A stretch of DNA of 64,000 nt, taken from Nepenthes gracilis (taxonomy: Eukaryota > Streptophyta > Magnoliopsida > Caryophyllales > Nepenthaceae). Position numbers and translations under genes: made by a program. The stretch covers positions 3,258,965 to 3,322,964 of the forward strand of contig BSYO01000035.1 of assembly GCA_033239525.1 (NCBI GenBank), given 5' to 3'. Shown here in pieces: positions 35,086 through 46,388 of this stretch (its first letter is position 1; the number at the start of each line of letters is the position of its first letter). The notes below the pieces were generated by a model. It was not told the DNA's origin. It worked only from the letters and a program-made list of their open reading frames with translations, and searched no databases.

Positions 35086-35622
35086 TGTGCTATTGGAGAT
35101 TACAAAGAGATTATAGAGTGTACTCAAACCCTGCTCTCTCTTCTTTCTCCCTCTATATTGGTTAGGTAAGAGTAAAATGTTTGATTCTTTGTTAGGTGCA
35201 CAGTTAACGTATTTATAGTGGTTGAGCTATCATTCGAGGGTCGTTTACATGGCACTGGCGTGTGCAGAAAGCCGGCCACCAACTCCACCAATCTAGTCCT
35301 CTGTGTTGGAGATGTTACGTGCACGTTTGATGATCTCCTGTGATGTCACATCTGGAGTAACCGGGCGTGTGCTGCAAGCCATCATTTCTCTGACAGTCTG
35401 ATGGGTTCAACCACCAAATTCCTTGCCGTGCCTCATTTGCAGGTGTGGTGACGTTTGCAGCTCATCTCTAGTCTACGGGCCCAAATGGGCTTTAAATACA
35501 TTATGCTGTTTGGACTGGTCCTAGCGCCTGGACTTCTTGGTCCCACTAGATCTCTACAATGCCAGAGTTCAACTATCAGGAAATGGACCTCGCCAATGGG
35601 CTTTGGGTACCAGTACTAATCA
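35086..35622 (-). repeat. 3' LTR of Tat-lineage fragment
   Basis: The right edge is fixed by the PPT and the TGATTAGTACTGG start on the minus strand, which parallels TGATAGGCACACC in the element at 45 kb. The left edge (TGTGC on the plus strand) is a guess. A TATA-like minus-strand stretch lies near 35210. Confidence 0.5.
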
Positions 35623-35637
35623 CTAACCCCCATGCTT
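35623..35637 (-). other. Polypurine tract
   Basis: The minus strand reads AAGCATGGGGGTTAG directly before the LTR, nearly the same as GCATGGGGGCTAG at 45640-45653. Confidence 0.75.
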
Positions 35638-37274
35638 GGGCCGACTTGCAGTTGTGGCTTGGCATATCTATTTTGGGGCCAGTTAGCCACTTCGTTGTCC
35701 ACCTCAGGACATGCTATGGTTTGTCTCATTTTGGCATCTCGTCTTTTCCACACAGTCTGACGTCGCGCCTTCCCCATACCATCGTGTAGGCTTTCGAGGT
35801 GCCCTGAGGGCTTTTCTTCCCCATGAACTATGGCTACCGGGAAGCGTTCACAATTGAGCGCAGGTAGGGCACTAGCTTGTCCATAAATAGGTGAGCTTCT
35901 CTGCCGGTGTGGTTCATCCCTTAGCTGATTTTCGAGGAGTGATACGAGGGCCTTGGCATGTCCCTCTTCTGTCGGGAATATGCAAAGGAATCGGATGAAC
36001 TAGCTGGAGATCTGGAACTTCTGATGAAAATTGTCCTCACGCTCTCATTATAGGCAGTTTCCGAAGTTATTGTGGGTGGCATAGCCATTCTGCCGTCATC
36101 GCATGCCTCCCTCTTGGCTGTGGTTATCTCCCATGCAGTGCTGGATCATGGCGGAGCTACCACAGGGCGCCTTGCCTTCGGTGTAGCGCATCACTCGTGG
36201 TCTCTACTTCACTTTGACCATCACTCGTGCCCTCTGGAGAGGAGGAAAAGGATGGAGTCCCTGTCAGGGGAGTGCACGTTCTTTGCTTCCCTGTTAGAGC
36301 TTCGATTACGAGTGTTGGTTAGCATTGGGCTAATCCATAGGAGTTGACCAACACCGACGGCCTCGGTGCTTGAGCTTGTTGGATTACTAGCGGTGGAGCC
36401 GTGGTGATCCCATGTGGATCTCATTTGCCCAGCCATGCTCCAAGCATCCAGGGTAGTCGCTCCGAGCATCATGCCCTGTGCCGTATCTTCTTCCTCTTTA
36501 TTATACTTTTACTGTTGTGAGCTGTGTATTTGTAAAATGTGCTTGTAAAGGAACTCTGATTAATAAAAGTAGTAATTATTATCTTTATTCTCTTCGCTTG
36601 TCGCATGAATCTTTTTCCCTTTTGTCATATCTAAGGGACGCGGACAACTCTCATATGGAGGACATTTTCCTCGAAAGTCCGCTCGTTCCTTTGCTTTGTC
36701 GCATTGCTTAGCCTTTGTTTGAAGTCAAAACTTACTTTTTTCTCTTGTTGGTGTCCACGGACAGTAGTTTGGGCATACTAATTAGAATGTCTGAGAACAT
36801 GTTGGGGCCTGGATCTGGCCTAAAACGTCTAGGGAACTTTAGGGCTCTAGGCACCACTGCGCAATCTATGATGATGTCCTCATGTGTCCAGAAATGTCAT
36901 CGGGTATTTTCGAGACTATCCTCGGGATTAAGGCCTTTAGTGATAATGGGTCCGAGAGCTTCTTTTGAGTCCGAGGTGCTGGCTTGTGCCGCCATTTTGA
37001 CCATTAAGGCGCATTAAAAGCGCGATTGATGAGATTGATGTTACCTTAGAAACATAAAGCCCATGATCTTTGGCGACATACTGGTGATTGACGCCTGGCT
37101 ATGGCAATGATGAGCACGCCTTTTCGATTTTGATACCTTTTTTAGCCGCTTCAAATACGATTTCCACCTTCATTTTACACCACACAACCTTTAGAGTTTT
37201 TCTCTCGAACCCCTTGCTGCCATTTTCCCAAGTGCTCTTCTGCTCGTTTCCTTCTTACTTCTTCACCAACTTTC
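35638..37274. other. Region between PPT and antisense ORF
   Basis: This is moderately GC-rich sequence with short frames on both strands (for example 36072-36347 and 36715-37017) and no recognised domain. By position it is the 3' non-coding part of the retroelement and the upstream region of its antisense ORF. Nothing else is supported. Confidence 0.4.
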
Positions 37275-39390
37275 ATGGCTCCTGGCATTAAGGAAATTTC
37301 TTTTTCCCTGTCTTTGGAGAATCTTGATGCCATCCACACAAAGTATGATATTCCTAATACGATAGCGATGGTGGTTCCTGAGCCCACTAATAGGACGTGT
37401 AGCCCACCCGACAGTTTCATCACCGTATACGAAGTCCACCTCAAGGGTGGGCTTCGCTTCCCGATCCCACTGGAGCTGTTTCATATTATGAGGGAGCTGG
37501 GCGTTTAGCTTGCAAGATTGCAGCTTAATACCATCAGGTATATCGTTTCACTTTGTGTTTTCGCTCGTTGCCACTAGAAGGTCCTTGAGGTGTCTATGGC
37601 AAAGGTTATGTTTCACTTTACTCATAACCTGGACTGGATTGCGATGACCCCCGTCCTGCGTTCGCTATCATGAGTGGTGGAAATCCTAATTTCACCAAAA
37701 GGTGAAAAGATAAATTTTTCTTTTGGGATGTCTGAGAGAATTGGGCTCTCTCCCTTATATGGGGAAATGTGGCAAGCAAGCATTGCTCGAACACCTCCAA
37801 GGAAGAGAGGAAGGCTTCCAAGGAGATCAAAGACTTGGTGATGGCCAACCTTGACAACTTCAATGAAAATAAGAAGAATATTTGGTTAAGGGATGGGAAC
37901 TTGGTGAAAGCCAAGTGGGTGACTCCGGCCAAAGACTCTGGCGCTATTGCTGCCCATAAGAAGAAGAGGAGACTGAGGAAAAAGGAGGCGACTTTGAGGA
38001 TCGAGGAGCCAACCGAGCGCCCAAAGAAGAGTTGCTAAATTGAGGCTTCGAAGAGTTCGGCGACCATTATTGAGTACTCTTCGTCTGATGATGATGCTGT
38101 GATTGCGCCTCTTGTGAAGAGGCTGAGGACTTCAATTGCACAACCAATCCGCGGGGTCTCGGATCTTCAACCTTTGTAGAGTCCTCTAGTCAACCTTCCC
38201 AATCTGTTGGCCAATCCGCGGATCTCCTTGCCGCCCAACCTCCCACCGATAAGTCACTTCTTGACATTCCCTCTGAGTTCACTGGTGAGGTCTTGGACTG
38301 GATCGATGATGCATCCGATAACATTAGCATGGAATACACAGTGAGGGAGACTGAGGCGGCTTAGGCCGAGGAAGCGGTGCTGATGACAACGATGACACTT
38401 ATTTCTGAGGCTACTGAGGTCAAGGAGAATCGCTGTGTAGAGCTAGCCGCTGACATGTTTACTAAGCTCCCCTACCTTGCAATCGAAATTTATAGCCCAA
38501 TAATAATTTTGCTCACGGCCTTTGAAGATCCTGGGATCGAGAACAACTCTGGGCCTTCGTGGTTTGCTGAAGTCCAGACTGGGGCTGAGGATTGTGCTGA
38601 AGCGGCTGAGCCCCCAGTCTTGAACGTTGCTGCTTTTGCGCACGAGGCCAGGGCTAAGGTCTCTGTGGCACAGGAGGCTGCGGCCAAGAGGCCCGAGGAG
38701 CCTGAGGTTCCCAAAGAAGAGAGTACTTCCGGGAGCTCTGCTGTGACTAAGGTATTTACCTATCACCTTTTGATTTTATCTTATTTTATCTGTACTTGTT
38801 TGACTTGTTTTACCTTACAGCTTCAAGATATGGCCAGTGGCCTTGGCTCAATTATCAGTGAAGTCGCCCAAGCCTATGTAGAACCAAAATCTTCCAGGGC
38901 CCTTGCCGAGACCAACAAATGCTTGGAGGTTGAGCTTGCCAAGGCCAAGGGGAAGATTGCATCTCTTAAAGGTGCCTTGAAGCTTGAGCAAGTCTAGCAT
39001 AAACTGGTAAGGGACAGGGATCTTCAGCTGGAGGAAGTGCTAAGAACTTCGATGAGGGCAGTCGACATTGCTCTGGCGCTGGAAGGCAAGTACTGGTACG
39101 ACATCAACCTGTGCCGCAGAGTGTTGAGGTTGTTGAGTTATCGGTTTCCTACAATTGCCTTTGATCCTCGTAATGCCAACGCTACTTGTGCGGAAGACTC
39201 GTATGGCCTCCAAATATGGAATCGGCCTCCCAGCCCTTCTATGCCTAGGCTATCAAGCCGCTCCGAGACCCCTAGGCATCCGGGGTCCTCGGAGCAAGTG
39301 GAGTCCCCTGGTCCTAGAGGACAGCAGTAGCAGGGAACTTCTCCCCAACTAGGGCCCTCTGAGGGCTAACTGTACTTGGGACTTTTAATG
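37275..39390 (+). pseudogene. Antisense ORF, putative gypsy-type transposon protein
   Basis: The start MAPGIKEISFSLSLENLD at 37275 leads into KYDIPNTIAMVVPEP, TCSPPDSFITVYEVHLKG and LRFPIPLELFHIM. These are the landmarks of the plant family often annotated 'putative gypsy type transposon' (Pfam Transposase_28). A stop follows at 37506, and the later part is in other frames: a Lys-rich stretch (37900-38030), an acidic Ala-rich region (38377-38750), then a coiled-coil-like segment (ALAETNKCLEVELAKAKGKI). A GT-AG intron candidate is at 38752-38820. Such ORFs lie antisense between pol and the 3' LTR in several Tat elements; their function is unknown. Here it is broken by frameshifts. Confidence 0.6.
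38752..38820 (+). other. Candidate intron in antisense ORF
   Basis: GTATTTACC starts and TTACAG ends a 69-bp T-rich stretch. It sits between an acidic coding-like region and the coiled-coil segment. Its length is a multiple of three and it has no in-frame stop, so reading through it is also possible. Confidence 0.55.
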
Positions 39391-39401
39391 CCGACTGTTG
39401 A

Positions 39402-41676
39402 TCTCACGGTATTAGATATCAGAGGACACCACCAAAAATGCCGCAGTTGAATGGAGTGGTCGAACGGATGAATTGCACATTACTGGAAAGGGTGAGGTGT
39501 ATGCTCTCCGAGGCGAAACTGTCCAGTTCCTTATGGGTAAAAGCTTTAAAGACTGCGGCCTTTGTCATCAATAGGTTGCCCAATAAACCATTAAAGGGTG
39601 AGGGGTTACAGAAGATATGGTCAGGTAAGGAGCCTTCTTATGACCACCTAAGGGTGTTTGGATGCAAAGCCTATGTTCATATCCTGAGAGATGAAAGGAG
39701 CAAATTGGAGTAAAAAACGAAGCAGTGCGTGTTTCTGGGCTATGGGGAAGGCGAACTAGACTACAGATTTTATGATCCTGTTGAGAAAAGACTCGTCTGG
39801 TTAATGAATGTGACTTTTGTTAAGGATGAGACCATTGACGATATTTGTAGGAAGACCAAATCTGATGTTGCTCGGATGGATAAGGTAAGTGTTGAAATTA
39901 TCCAACCAGAGTTCTTGGAAGATGAGGACAATGGTCCTGAAGTGGCCGAGGACAATGATGAGATGGACATGTCACCTGATGAGGACCAGAATGAAATAAT
40001 TCCTCAACAGGCCGAGGAGGTTCGCGTGCAATGATCCTCTGAAAAAAGACGTCTATCTGTTTGTCTGTCTCCTAGTAAATATGTCCTGCTCACTGATATT
40101 GGAGAGTTTGAGACATTTGAAGAGGCTATGGAAGACGAGAATGAGAAGAGATGGTTGGAAGTCATGAAAGATGAAATGAGCTCTACCTATGAGAATCATA
40201 CCTTTAATTTGGCTAAGCTTCCTAAGGGAAAGAAAGTTCTAAAGAACAAATGGGTCTTCCGGTTAAAGATATCTAGGGACACTATGCAGCTGAGGTACAA
40301 GGCGCAGCTGATAGTGAAAGGTTTCAATTGGCACAAAGGTATGGATTTTAATGAAATCTTTGAGCCCGTGGTAAAAATGTCCTCAGTCCATGTTGTGGTT
40401 GGTTTCGCAGCTGTCTTGGACTTGGAGATAGAGTAATTAGATATTTGGATAGTATTTCTCTACGGTGACCTTGAAGAGGAAATTTATATGGAACAACCAA
40501 AGGGATTTGAGGTCAAGGGTGAGGAAGGATTAGTCTGTCATCTGAGGAAGTGCTTGTACAAACTAAAACAAACTCCAAGATAGTAGTATAAAAAGTTTGA
40601 GTCTGTTATGGTCGGATAAGGATACCAAAAGACTATTTCTGACCACTACATCTTTGTGCAGAGATTTTTCGAGGATGACTTTGTCATCCTTCTTCTTTAT
40701 GTGAACGATATGCTGATTGTCGGATAAAATAGTGTTCGGATTAAGGACTTGAAGGAGCAATCGGGATAATCATTTTCCATGAAGGACCTCGGACTGACGA
40801 AACATATTTTGGAGATCAGAATATTTTGCGATCAGAAGAATAAGAAGTTATAGTTATCCTAGGAGAGTTACATTAAAAAGGTGTTGTAAGCTTTAACATG
40901 AAAAAGTCCAAACCAGTGAGTACCCTATTGACTAACTACTTCAGGTTGAGTAAGAAACAATGTCCATCCTCGAACACAGAGAAAGCCTGCATGAGAAGAA
41001 TACCTTATTCCATCGGCCATTGGTAGCTTGATATACGTGGCTGTGTGTATAAGGCTGGACATTGCTCATGCGGTTAGTACTGTCAGCAGATTTCTCTCAA
41101 ATTTAGGGATGGAGTATTAGTCTGTTGTGAAGTGGATTCTTAGATATCTCTGAGGGACTTCAAAGATGTGTCTGCATTTTGGAGAAGAGAAGCTTCAGCT
41201 ATTCAACTACATAGACGCGGATATAGTTGGGGATATTAACTCTTGAAAATCCACATTAGGGTACTTAGTAAAATTTGTTAGAGGGGCGGTCTCTTGGCAA
41301 TTGAAGTTGTAAAAGTCTGTCGCCTTTTCTATTATGGAGGTCGAGTTCATTGTTGTGATCGATGCTAGAAAGGAGACGTTATGGAATAAAAAGTTTATTT
41401 AATAGTTGGACCTGATGGAAGAAAAATATGTGATACTCTGTGATAGTCAAAGTGCCATACACTTTTGTAGGAACTCCTCATTCCATTCGAAATCGAAGCA
41501 CATTGATATTCGATATCATTGGGTGAGAGACATTATTGATGAAGGGCGGCTGCCAGTAGAGAAGGTCTGGTCAGATGAAAATGGGTCAGCTATGATGACC
41601 AAAATTTTACTAAAGGGAAAGCTGAAAGCTTGTTGTGACATTATTGGACTGACTAATTTTGTTCCCACTTAGTCGT
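39402..41676 (+). pseudogene. Copia integrase C-part, RT and RNase H, decayed
   Basis: It begins at the last integrase catalytic block (PQLNGVVERMNCTLLERV, Glu kept). It continues with YDHLRVFGCKAYVH, the RT start (WVFRLK, MDFNEIFEPVVKMSS) and an RT core in which YVDD has become YVND (about 40702). RNase H blocks include CDSQSAIHFC and SKHIDIRYHWVRDI. In-frame stops are numerous (for example 39711, 40032, 40434 and a cluster at 40580-40900), with frameshifts near 40890 and 40990. It cannot be active. Confidence 0.88.
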
Positions 41677-41687
41677 GAGGGGAAGTT
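41677..41687 (+). other. Polypurine tract
   Basis: The sequence gaggggaagtt precedes the LTR start TGTTGGGG. Confidence 0.85.
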
Positions 41688-42498
41688 TGTTGGGGCCACT
41701 CCCCTTGTGGGAATGTGGCCACCGACTTATGCACGGATATAGTCTGTGGACTTGTGCACTTGTATTGTCCGCGGACGTATGAGCAAGTCGTTCGTGGATT
41801 CTAAAAATGGATGTGGATATTTTGTAATGTCCGAGAACCTTCTTCTGTTGGGGTCTGAGGTCCATAGGTAATACTTGGAGATATTTTTTGGATGCCCGAG
41901 GACTTAAAGACATAAAGCATACGTGGAGGCCAACTCAAAAGATCTTCTAAGCATGCGAGATCTGTGAAGAATATGCACGCAGTTTTTGTGGAGTGGTGAG
42001 CTATTTCTGAAAGGCCAACAATTTGCAGAGTTGTTGTAGAGTTGCAGGCTGCCGGTGGTTATCTATACGTGTGTCCTCTACGTTTGCACAACTGTCACCC
42101 TCATCAGCCAGTATACATATATATATATATATATGTATTTTGTGACTGTAGGAAAAAAGAATCACAGAATAAGAGCGAGAAAAATTTCTTGAAAAAAGGA
42201 GCGAAGAATGAAGTATAATAGAGAGTTGTGAGTGAAGAAGCGTGTTTTCTTGTACTCTGTTCTTCATCTTGTCTTAACATGGATTGTGTAGCCATGTGAT
42301 TTTCATAACCAACTCTCACACATAGTGGATTGTTTAAAGGCAAAAATTTCGTAATTCTTTTCTTATTTTAAAATGATTTTTTATGTAAAATTTGATTGTA
42401 TTTTTTCATCTGTTTTATTCCTCCTTATCGCTGTTTTTTGCTTGCAGTGTGTGTGTGGATTCGTGCCTGTCCGATGGTCATCCCATTCTTGTTCCAAC
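41688..42498 (+). repeat. 3' LTR of truncated Copia element
   Basis: It starts TGTTGGGGCC. A (TA)n run at about 42117-42134 may serve as a TATA region, and the segment 42230-42330 (ttgtactctgttcttc, cacatagtgga) resembles the R/U5 part of the other Copia LTR. The right edge near 'ttccaac' at 42498 is inferred because no second LTR is available. Confidence 0.65.
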
Positions 42499-44700
42499 GG
42501 GCACTCCTTCGCAAGGGTCCTTGCATGGGAGATTTAATGGTTCAAAATTTTTAATGAAAAATAACTAAATAGTTTTTGTAGTTTTATTATTTTTATATTA
42601 TAATTGTTCTAATATTTTATTATTATATAAAAATAATTACTTATATATTGGCGGCAGCAATGAAGTTGGGGGGGAGGGGATTCGCCGTAGCAAGCTGGCA
42701 GTGGCAGTAGAATGGCGGTGGCAAGGTGGTGGGACGGTGGCCGCGTGATAATCGTTGGAGGTGTGATAATTTTGAAAAATTGATCAAATATTATTTAATA
42801 TTCATTTTTTATTTATTCTGCTATTATTCTTCCTTACTAATCATTAAAAAATTAATTTTTAATACAATTTTCCCCTATTTTAAATAATTAATCATATGTA
42901 AGAGTATTAATTTTTTAAAAATAAATTCTCATATTATTCTATTTTAAGTATAATTATTCTAATTCTATCCAATTCTATTTTATAGCCAAATTAATCACAA
43001 TTATTTGCAAGAATCTAGAAAAAAAATACTAACATGCACGCATTAGAGATTTTGTATGCTATTTTTATTATTGTTTTGTGAAACTAATGAATTAATAATT
43101 GAGGGGCAATCGACCCCCTCACTCGGAGGGAGGGATGCCCTCCTGTTAAAATGAACTGCACCTTTCTGACGAGGGAAGTTGAACGGCGAGCCCCTGACTC
43201 CATCACGGCCTTCTTCTCACCCATTCACCTGTTTTTAGGCTGATGAAGCAAGAATTATTAGTTTTGATTTCTCCTCAAATTCAAAAAAAAAAGAAAATAT
43301 AAATATAAATAAAAAAAATATATATATATATACTAAATATGGAAGACATATATATATATATATATATTTTAAAAAATACACAGTTAAATTAGACCGCTTA
43401 AACTATAAAATGAAATTGTTCAAAAAAACTTAACAAACCCAAAATAGATGAGACGTAATATCATTGTGAGTATATTAATAATAATCCAAAGTGTTTTGCT
43501 ATTGCAAAAACTAATGAGAGTAAATAGAATACTGATTATAAAGACTAGATAAGTTGTGTAATTTATCAAAATTTATTTAAATGATATATTTGGTACCAAT
43601 TTTATTTATTTTAAAGTTGTAATTTACTATAATATGTCACAGATATTAAATTTTTATACTTTGTTCATTATTATAACCAAATAATAGATTATTCTAGCAT
43701 TGAAATAAATTAAAAAAAAATGAAACTTTCACAGTATTTAAGTTAAGTATCCAATATTTCTTTTGTTAAAAAAAAAAAGAAGAAAGAATTTCCACCTTCC
43801 TTCAATTAGGGAGGAACTTTAGATTTTTAATACCATTTGTAAAAAGATTATACCAAATAAGCATATCATTATATATGAGACTTATAATCAAAGATCCAAC
43901 CTCCATATTCTAAATTTTTTTGGCCAACTATGCTAAATTATGCTAGTCAATACAAATATGACATGACCCAAACACCTAATTATTAGGGTGGGTGACACCA
44001 ATTTGACATAGCCGTACAACTAAAGTATGAAAGCTCATACAACTAAAGTATGAAAGCTCAATGAAGGTGATGGTGCATTACAGGCTTTAATTAGATAACC
44101 AAATTTAGGCGGTTTAGCCCATCTCAACTGTCATTATTTTTACCAAACTAATCTGAGAAAGATTTTGATAAGATCGACTTGATATGTACTTTGTGTCTTG
44201 TACTTGGATTAATTTCTCCAATTCTTCTCACTTAATTGTATTTTTTTATACCATAAATTTTTATCTTTTGATAAATTCATATAAAATAATAAGAAACCAA
44301 AACTATAATTCCATCTTTTCACTCATTTAACTTATTACAAAATAAATTATATCATTAATCCGAGATGAGGTGTATGGCATATGGGTTAAGGTACATGAAA
44401 CTCAATGTGACTAGGAGCCATTCAATTTCAGTAGTTAAAATTAAAAAATAATTAAAAATGTATAAAATAAATTTTTGTTTTAGTTTAACAGTACAAATAT
44501 TTTAATACTTTAATATTCTTATAAAAAACAATAAAAATATTTTATATATTTTGATTTTTTTAATTTTCTATTAGACGGTATAAATTTAATAATTAAAAAA
44601 AGGGAAATAAAAAGCTCCACTTTTTTGCTTGGAGTGCCCAGTCTCGAAACTCAGTAGCCTTGGTTAAGGAGTCCATTTTTCATGTGGCTATGGAAGTTGA
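42499..44700. other. AT-rich spacer, no gene seen
   Basis: It contains a short GC-rich patch (42655-42770), (TA)n runs at 43319-43332 and 43349-43367, and a perfect 23-bp tandem duplication at 44015-44060. I recognise no coding sequence or transposon end. Confidence 0.55.
44015..44060. repeat. Perfect 23-bp tandem duplication
   Basis: The unit beginning tacaactaaag occurs twice without mismatch, at 44015-44037 and 44038-44060. It looks like a recent small duplication. Confidence 0.95.
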
Positions 44701-45639
44701 TGCGTCATGAATTCAAATTTCGAACAGATTTGAGTCAAGTGGATCATTTGAGTCCGACTCCGTTCGCTGAGTTTGAATCCTACATATTACAATTACGAAT
44801 AAGAGGCAGATGACGGCGGGAGGTTGTCTCGCCGAAAACATTGCGACACTCAACTCAGCAAATAGCCTTCGAATTAAGAAGGTGAAAATAAAGAATACAC
44901 GGAGAATGTAGAGAGTGTTTGTGATGGAAGTGTGCTCTTGTTGACAGAGGCTTTGGTAGCTCGTTAGTAGCGTTGGCTCTAGGCGTTGTGTTCGCTGGAA
45001 ACGTAGTGATAGAGGGAGAAAGAGAGCGTTCGTGGTCTGAAAGCGTATGAGCTTTGCACTAGAGAGCTTTTGTGTGCAAATAAGAGCTTGCCTTGGAGTG
45101 AGGACTCTATGATATTTTATAGTTGTTGTGTTGGGCGGCCTTCTTTGTATAGAAATGTTTGATTCTCGCACTCTATTGGGTTTGTTGTCTTTTTTGGCAT
45201 GGAGCATTTATGGCAGTAATGGTCATTGCCTTGATTGCTTTCGTTCTACATTCTGTAACCGTTAAGATTTACTACAGACAGGAGGAGGATTCTGGCATTT
45301 TCCTTCAGGGATGCGCGATGAATCTGCTGATGACCGTTACAATTGATGTTACCTTCTGTGGAGAGCGTGAAGTCATGGGAGATGACTGTTGCTGGTCGAG
45401 GACGGTTGCGTGGGCCGAATTGAGCTTGGCCCATTTGAGGCCTGATCTTCAGATGGTCCACTAGTCTCGCTTCCAGTCAACAAAAGCATTAACCGTTTCA
45501 AGGGTAAGTCGTCTGTCCTTCTTTTGGGCTTTTCTTGACTTACTTAGCATTTTGTCTAGTTAACGGTGGCTTTTGACTATCTTGGCGCAAGTGGGATGTT
45601 CCTCTTTCTTGGGTCAGCTCATCACTGGTGTGCCTATCA
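44701..45639 (-). repeat. 3' LTR of Tat element
   Basis: It starts TGATAGGCACACC on the minus strand next to the PPT, and its other end (GACGCA) matches the 5' LTR fragment and the LTR at 2307-3258. The frames on both strands in 44713-45464 are LTR sequence. Confidence 0.85.
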
Positions 45640-45653
45640 CTAGCCCCCATGCT
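45640..45653 (-). other. Polypurine tract
   Basis: The minus strand reads AGCATGGGGGCTAG directly before the LTR. Confidence 0.8.
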
Positions 45654-45823
45654 AGTGGTCTGGGATTTTGACCTTCAACATTTTCAAGATGGGTTGCGAG
45701 TTACTGAGATACCTACTTGAAGTGCCCTGGTGAGAAAATTGGCGAAGACTCTTGGTCTGTTAATCATGTTGCGCGCGGTTGCTGACCATGAAGTCAAGAT
45801 TAGGAGAACTGGCTTAGAAGATC

Positions 45824-46104
45824 GTTGATCGAATTTGTTGACCGTTTAGGCCAAAATTTGGAGAGATGGCTAAAGAAAGCGTTGACCAGATCATTGATCA
45901 TCAAGGCCAAAATCGGGAGAATCGCTGAAGAAGGCGTTGATCAGATTCATTGATCACCTGGGTTAAAATCTAGAGAACTGGTAAAAGAAGTGTTGACCAG
46001 ATTCGTTGACCGTTTAAGCCAAAAGTTGGAGAACAACTAAAGGAGGTATTGATCGAATTTATTGACCGTCTAGGCCAAACTTCGGAGAACTAGCGGGAGT
46101 TGAA
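45824..46104. repeat. Five tandem units of 54-57 bp with W-box-like motifs
   Basis: Units begin at about 45824, 45881, 45935, 45992 and 46049. Each has the pattern gttga(c/t)c-aga/gaa-tt-cattga(c/t)c followed by ggccaaaa and ggaga. A partial unit precedes them. It lies between the PPT and the antisense ORF of the Tat element. Confidence 0.85.
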
Positions 46105-46388
46105 ATGACTAGCCATTATGCCACTGGACTGTCAGTCAAAAAGTTGTCTACGTTTTTGCACACAGTGAATTTACGATCCTTGTAATTAATGCGCTATAAG
46201 ATTTGATTCGATTGCGCCCGTTCAGGAAATGACGCGTGTTAATAATGATTGGCGGACGTGTACAAGACGGTTCTCCTTCTCCATCGTTCCCATGCTTTTT
46301 AGTACTCAGACCGTTTTGTTTTCAAACTTTCCACGCTTTCTTCCTGAAAATTTTCTAATTGTTTTGCTTCCATTCTTCTCCTATTTCC

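Larger units (their letters stand above)
35086..39401 (-). mobile_element. 3' part of a Tat-lineage Gypsy element
   Basis: On the minus strand this carries a 3' LTR, a PPT and, upstream of them, an antisense ORF of the 'putative gypsy-type transposon' family. The same order is seen in the fuller element at 44701-54453. Pol, gag and the 5' LTR are missing: the sequence changes at about 39402 into a truncated Copia element. Nucleotide similarity to the other Tat elements is low, so it is a different subfamily. Confidence 0.65.
39402..42498 (+). mobile_element. 5'-truncated Ty1/Copia element, Tnt1/Tork type
   Basis: Homology to the 28-33 kb Copia starts abruptly inside integrase and runs to the end of RNase H, the PPT and one LTR. 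The 5' LTR, gag, protease and most of integrase are missing. The breakpoint adjoins the antisense ORF of a Gypsy element. It is more decayed than its relative and its LTR is different, so it is a separate, older subfamily. Confidence 0.85.
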
